From assembly GCA_021307325.1 (NCBI GenBank), contig CP089931.1:582979-646978 (forward strand): a DNA stretch of 64,000 nt, in the 5' to 3' direction. Below the pieces are notes generated by a model. It had not been told where the DNA came from. It saw only the letters and a list, made by a program, of their open reading frames with translations, and did not search any database. Below, piece by piece: positions 60,741 through 64,000 of this stretch. The first letter of the stretch is position 1. Each line of letters starts with the position of its first letter. This DNA comes from Peptoniphilus sp. GNH. Its GTDB lineage: Bacteria > Bacillota > Clostridia > Tissierellales > Peptoniphilaceae. The translations under genes and the position numbers were made by a program.

Positions 60741-62589
60741 TTTTGCTCCTTTTAAAATGAGAAATCAATTCTTCTGCCGCTGTTTTATTCATTCCTTCAA
60801 CTTTTATTAAATCTTCTAAGCTCGCCTCTTTTATTTTTTTTATAGATTTAAAGTGATTAATAAGGGCCTTCTTTCTTTTTTCTCCTATGCCTTTTATGCC
60901 ATCTAGTTCAGATGCGAACATGGCCTTTGTCCTTAGTGATTTGTGATAGTTTAAGGCAAATCTGTGAGCTTCTTCCTGAATTTTGTAAATTAACCTATAA
61001 GCTTTAGATGTTACCTTTAGCCTATATTCCTCATTGTCATAGATTATGCCCCTTGTTTGGTGAAAATCATCTTTTACTAATCCAGCTACCAAGATATTTA
61101 TGCCCATTTTTTTTAGAACTTTAAGGGCTATGTTCACTTGTCCCTTTCCCCCGTCCATTAAGATGAGATCTGGATAGAGAGAAAAGGATGTGAATTTATC
61201 CTCTTCACTTTCTTTTATTGCCCGTGAAAATCTCCTATTTAAGACTTCCTCCATGGACTTGTAGTCATCTGGTCCCTTTACAGTTCTTATTCTAAATTTT
61301 CTGTAGTCACTCTTTTTTCTTTCTCCATCTTCGAAAACCACCATGGAGCCTACCGACTCAGCCCCCGAGATGTTTGAAATGTCATAGGCTTCTATTCTTT
61401 TTGGAATTTGCTCGAGTTTTAAGACTTGGCACAATTCTTCCAAGGCTTCCATGTTGGACTCTCTTTGCCTTCTTAGGCTCTCTTTTGATTTTGCAAGCAT
61501 TTCAATTGCATTGCTCTTGGCAAGCTCCAGCATCCTCTTTTTTTCTCCAATCTTGGGTCTTAAAAGCTCTACCTTTTTCCCCTTGATTTCAAATAGCCAC
61601 TTTTCTATTAGTTCCTTTTCCTCTATTTCTATTCCAATTAAAATTTCTTTGGGTATGAAGTTGGCAAGAAGATAGAATTGTTTTATAAAAGCTTGGATTA
61701 TGTCTTCTTCCCTTTCAATAAAAGAATCCTGGATGAAAAAATGTTCTCTACCAGTTATTTTTCCATTTCTCACAAAAAAGACTTGTATGCAAACCTCGCC
61801 CTCTCCCCTTGCCATGGCTATGATATCTCTGTCATCAAAAGAAGCAGTATCTGCTATTTGCCTTCTTTGAATCAAGTATGATAGAGCATTTATCTTATCT
61901 CTTATTTCTGCCGCCCTTTCATAGTCCATTTTTTTAGACGCATCCTGCATTTCTTCTTTTAGCCTTTTTATAATGGCATCATCCTTGCCTTCTAAAAATT
62001 CCATTATGGAATTTATATAGACCAAATAATCACTTTCTCTTATTCCACCTATGCAGGGGGCCTTGCATCTTTTTATATAGTAGTTAAGGCAAGGTCTGAC
62101 TTTGCCCTCTGCCTTTTCCAAATTGAGTTTGCAGTCCCTTATTGGAAAAATTTCATTGAACAAGTCTATGGATTCATTTACGCTTTCAGCCGATGGATAG
62201 GGTCCATAATACTTGGCCCCGTCCTTGCTCACAGATCTAACCTTCAAGACTCTGGGAAATTTTTCATTCAAAGAAATCTTTATATAGGGATATTGCTTGT
62301 CATCCCTTAATAAGATGTTATACTTGGGGTTATTTTCTTTTATCATATTGGCTTCTAAAATCAAAGATTCCAGTTCAGATGTCACAATTATATATTCAAA
62401 GTCGTCAATATTTTTGACCATAGATTTAACTTTTAGTGAACTTTGCCCGTAGGAGCCAAAGTACTGCGAAACCCTCTTTTTTAAAGACTTGGCCTTGCCC
62501 ACATAAATTATGTTGCCAAGTTCGTCCTTCATAATATAAACTCCCGGTTTGTCCGGGAGCTTGGAAAGTTTTTCTTTAAAATCTTTCAT
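60733..62589 (-). CDS. uvrC: Excinuclease ABC subunit C
   Basis: A 618-residue repair nuclease. GIY-YIG domain at the front (KPGVYIMKDELGNIIYVGKA, about 13-32), the Cys-containing CLNYYIKRCKAPCIG near 168-182, a UVR motif near 205-235, the RNase H-like 5' nuclease (EAYDISNISGAESVGSMVVF near 400 and LILMDGGKGQVNIAL near 470), and C-terminal helix-hairpin-helix (LDGIKGIGEKRKKALINHFK). Full length, abutting the aminopeptidase gene. Confidence 0.96.
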   Translation of the reverse strand: MKDFKEKLSKLPDKPGVYIMKDELGNIIYVGKAKSLKKRVSQYFGSYGQSSLKVKSMVKNIDDFEYIIVTSELESLILEANMIKENNPKYNILLRDDKQYPYIKISLNEKFPRVLKVRSVSKDGAKYYGPYPSAESVNESIDLFNEIFPIRDCKLNLEKAEGKVRPCLNYYIKRCKAPCIGGIRESDYLVYINSIMEFLEGKDDAIIKRLKEEMQDASKKMDYERAAEIRDKINALSYLIQRRQIADTASFDDRDIIAMARGEGEVCIQVFFVRNGKITGREHFFIQDSFIEREEDIIQAFIKQFYLLANFIPKEILIGIEIEEKELIEKWLFEIKGKKVELLRPKIGEKKRMLELAKSNAIEMLAKSKESLRRQRESNMEALEELCQVLKLEQIPKRIEAYDISNISGAESVGSMVVFEDGERKKSDYRKFRIRTVKGPDDYKSMEEVLNRRFSRAIKESEEDKFTSFSLYPDLILMDGGKGQVNIALKVLKKMGINILVAGLVKDDFHQTRGIIYDNEEYRLKVTSKAYRLIYKIQEEAHRFALNYHKSLRTKAMFASELDGIKGIGEKRKKALINHFKSIKKIKEASLEDLIKVEGMNKTAAEELISHFKRSKNG

Positions 62590-64000
62590 TATATAGGTCT
62601 AGTGTAGTGTTCTAACCAAACTTTTATTTCTCCGTCCAAGTGTGGGCTTAGGAGTTCATAAGTTTTTTTATGATAATCATTTAAGAGCCTTCTTTCATTT
62701 TCTGTAAGAAGGTCAACATCAATAGCATCAAGGTCAAATGGCAGATAGTTTAGCACTTCGAATCTCATGAATTGCCCGTTTTCATTTTCTAGGTCGTATT
62801 CTATATAATAATCATTTTCCAGCCTTATGCCATGCTTGTTTTCCTTGTATATGCCCGGTTCGATTGTGACAACGCATCCAGGTAAAAGAGGAGCAAGGGC
62901 GGGTCTTGGTGAAATGCCATGAGGACCTTCATGCACTCCTAATAGATAACCAACTCCATGACCCGTTCCGCATTTATAGTCTAACCCTTCTCTCCACAGT
63001 GGTTCACGAGCGATTGCATCAAGGGCGTGGCCACTTGTGCCTTCCAAAAATTTAAAGCTTGCCAAATTCAAGTGAGACTTCAATACAAGAGTGAAATCTT
63101 TTTTTTCTTCATCGCTTATATCTCCAAGAGCCAAGGTCCTTGTTATATCTGTTGTGCCGAGATAATATTGTCCTCCAGAGTCGACTAAATATAAGGACTT
63201 GGGTTCAAGTTTCCTATTTGATTTTTCGCTTGCCGAATAGTGCATCATTGCCGCATTGGAAGCATAGGCCGAGATTGTTCCAAAGGATTCTTCTATGAAC
63301 ATATCGTCTTGTGCTCTAAAATCGTGAAGGATTTCTTGAGCCGAAAATTCGTTTAGATTTTCATTCTTAATTCTTGTTTTTAAAAAGTAAAAATACTTTG
63401 TAAGAGCCACACAATCTCTCAAGTAAGCCTCTTTTAAGTTGGAGATTTCTGTGGCATTTTTTACAGATTTCAGCTTTTCTGTTGGATTTTGAGCATTTAC
63501 AACTTCACAATTTATAGAATCATAGACTTTTGAGTTTAATCTATTTGGATCTGCCATGATTCTCTTAGCTTTGAGATTTTTCAAAAAGTCGAAAATATCT
63601 TCATATCTTCTAAGTTCAATGGAATTTTCCAAAAGCTGAGTTCGAGTCTTTTCGTCGATTTTTTCTTCTGATGTGAAAAGCACAGCCCTATCATGACCTA
63701 CAAGAGCATAGGATATCAAGACCGGCGTATATAAAATGTCAAAGGCCCTTATATTAAAAAGCCAGCATATATCGGGAAGATCTCCTAGCACCAAGTAGTC
63801 GCAATTTTCTTTTTCAAGTATCTTTCTTATTTCTTTTAGCTTTTCACCTGCAGACTTGCCGGCAAATTTTTCTTCCAACAAAAATGCTTTTTCGTTAGAT
63901 AGAGCTTGCCTGTTCTCAGTCCAAATATCCTTTACTAAGTCTATATCCACAAGTTCTATTTTTTTATCTGCCAACTTTTGCTTTAAGCTTTCCAAAGAAG
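62589..64000 (-). CDS. Xaa-Pro aminopeptidase (M24B), 5' end beyond the window
   Basis: At least 470 residues of an aminopeptidase P. Family members of this type are about 590 residues, and this frame lacks the first creatinase-like domain, so the Met at 63995 is internal and the gene continues past 64000. The metal site is complete: LYLVDSGGQYYLGTTDITRT (two Asp), TGHGVGYLLGVHEGPHG (His), VTIEPGIYKENKHGIRLEND (two Glu). It removes N-terminal residues before proline. Its stop shares a base with the uvrC start. Confidence 0.9.
   Translation of the reverse strand, partial: SLESLKQKLADKKIELVDIDLVKDIWTENRQALSNEKAFLLEEKFAGKSAGEKLKEIRKILEKENCDYLVLGDLPDICWLFNIRAFDILYTPVLISYALVGHDRAVLFTSEEKIDEKTRTQLLENSIELRRYEDIFDFLKNLKAKRIMADPNRLNSKVYDSINCEVVNAQNPTEKLKSVKNATEISNLKEAYLRDCVALTKYFYFLKTRIKNENLNEFSAQEILHDFRAQDDMFIEESFGTISAYASNAAMMHYSASEKSNRKLEPKSLYLVDSGGQYYLGTTDITRTLALGDISDEEKKDFTLVLKSHLNLASFKFLEGTSGHALDAIAREPLWREGLDYKCGTGHGVGYLLGVHEGPHGISPRPALAPLLPGCVVTIEPGIYKENKHGIRLENDYYIEYDLENENGQFMRFEVLNYLPFDLDAIDVDLLTENERRLLNDYHKKTYELLSPHLDGEIKVWLEHYTRPI

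Overview
The window reads as a low-GC, Gram-positive anaerobic coccus chromosome of the Peptoniphilaceae/Tissierellia type (Peptoniphilus, Anaerococcus, Ezakiella and relatives). This is an inference. It rests on AT-rich codon use, strong AGGAGG-type ribosome binding sites, a compact dcw cluster, a very large InlB-repeat surface protein, an SLH/BspA-type surface protein and a thiamine salvage operon. The sequence alone does not fix the genus.

Layout. (1) 1-7300 is the lysogeny and early-replication end of a prophage or related integrated element. It has a DnaD-like replication protein cut by the window edge, a phage protein with an ExoX-type C-terminus, several tiny genes, an excisionase-like protein, a Cro-like protein, a LexA-type CI repressor and a tyrosine integrase. 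The repressor/early-promoter intergenic region is unusually readable: a 17-bp palindromic operator exactly fills the spacer of the leftward early promoter, and two weaker copies flank or overlap the ci promoter. Between 2797 and 4010 a ~50-bp intergenic module carrying start signals for both strands occurs three times. (2) 7467-11776 is a leftward thiamine salvage operon (thiD, CytX-type permease, thiW, thiM, thiE) behind a TPP riboswitch with a terminator. (3) 11915-16692 is a decayed phage head-gene region: a truncated scaffold gene, a terminase large subunit fused by deletion to a headless MuF protein carrying DUF6883, a second MuF-like head protein with a probable toxin C-terminus and an immunity-like neighbour, and a portal fragment. 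(4) 16693-28177 is a complete type I-E CRISPR-Cas locus: a 35-repeat array, then cas2 (fused to a DEDDh exonuclease domain), cas1, cas6e, cas5e, cas7e, cse2, cse1 and cas3, all leftward. The array contains a tandem duplication of four units and further repeated spacers, and it directly abuts the broken portal gene.

(5) 28646-44168 is core and surface functions: rplM-rpsI, a Crp/Fnr regulator, a ~2,400-residue secreted repeat protein, a PgpA-like protein, a thermonuclease, an ApbE lipoprotein, an EamA transporter, rqcP, a J-domain membrane protein, a zincin and FolT. (6) 44504-56915 is rarA, nrdR and a leftward dcw cluster (mraZ, rsmH, ftsL, PASTA-PBP, mraY, murD, ftsW, murG, ftsQ, ftsZ) headed by four evenly spaced MraZ boxes. 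ftsA, murC, murE and murF are absent from it. (7) 57330-59726 is a rightward BspA/DUF285 plus SLH surface protein. It shares a sequence module with the giant protein 20 kb away. (8) 59811-64000 is hprK, uvrC and an aminopeptidase P that runs off the right edge.

Most genes lie on the minus strand. No tRNA or rRNA genes were recognised. Several start codons were moved inward from the longest open frame because the first GTG or ATG lies inside the Shine-Dalgarno sequence.
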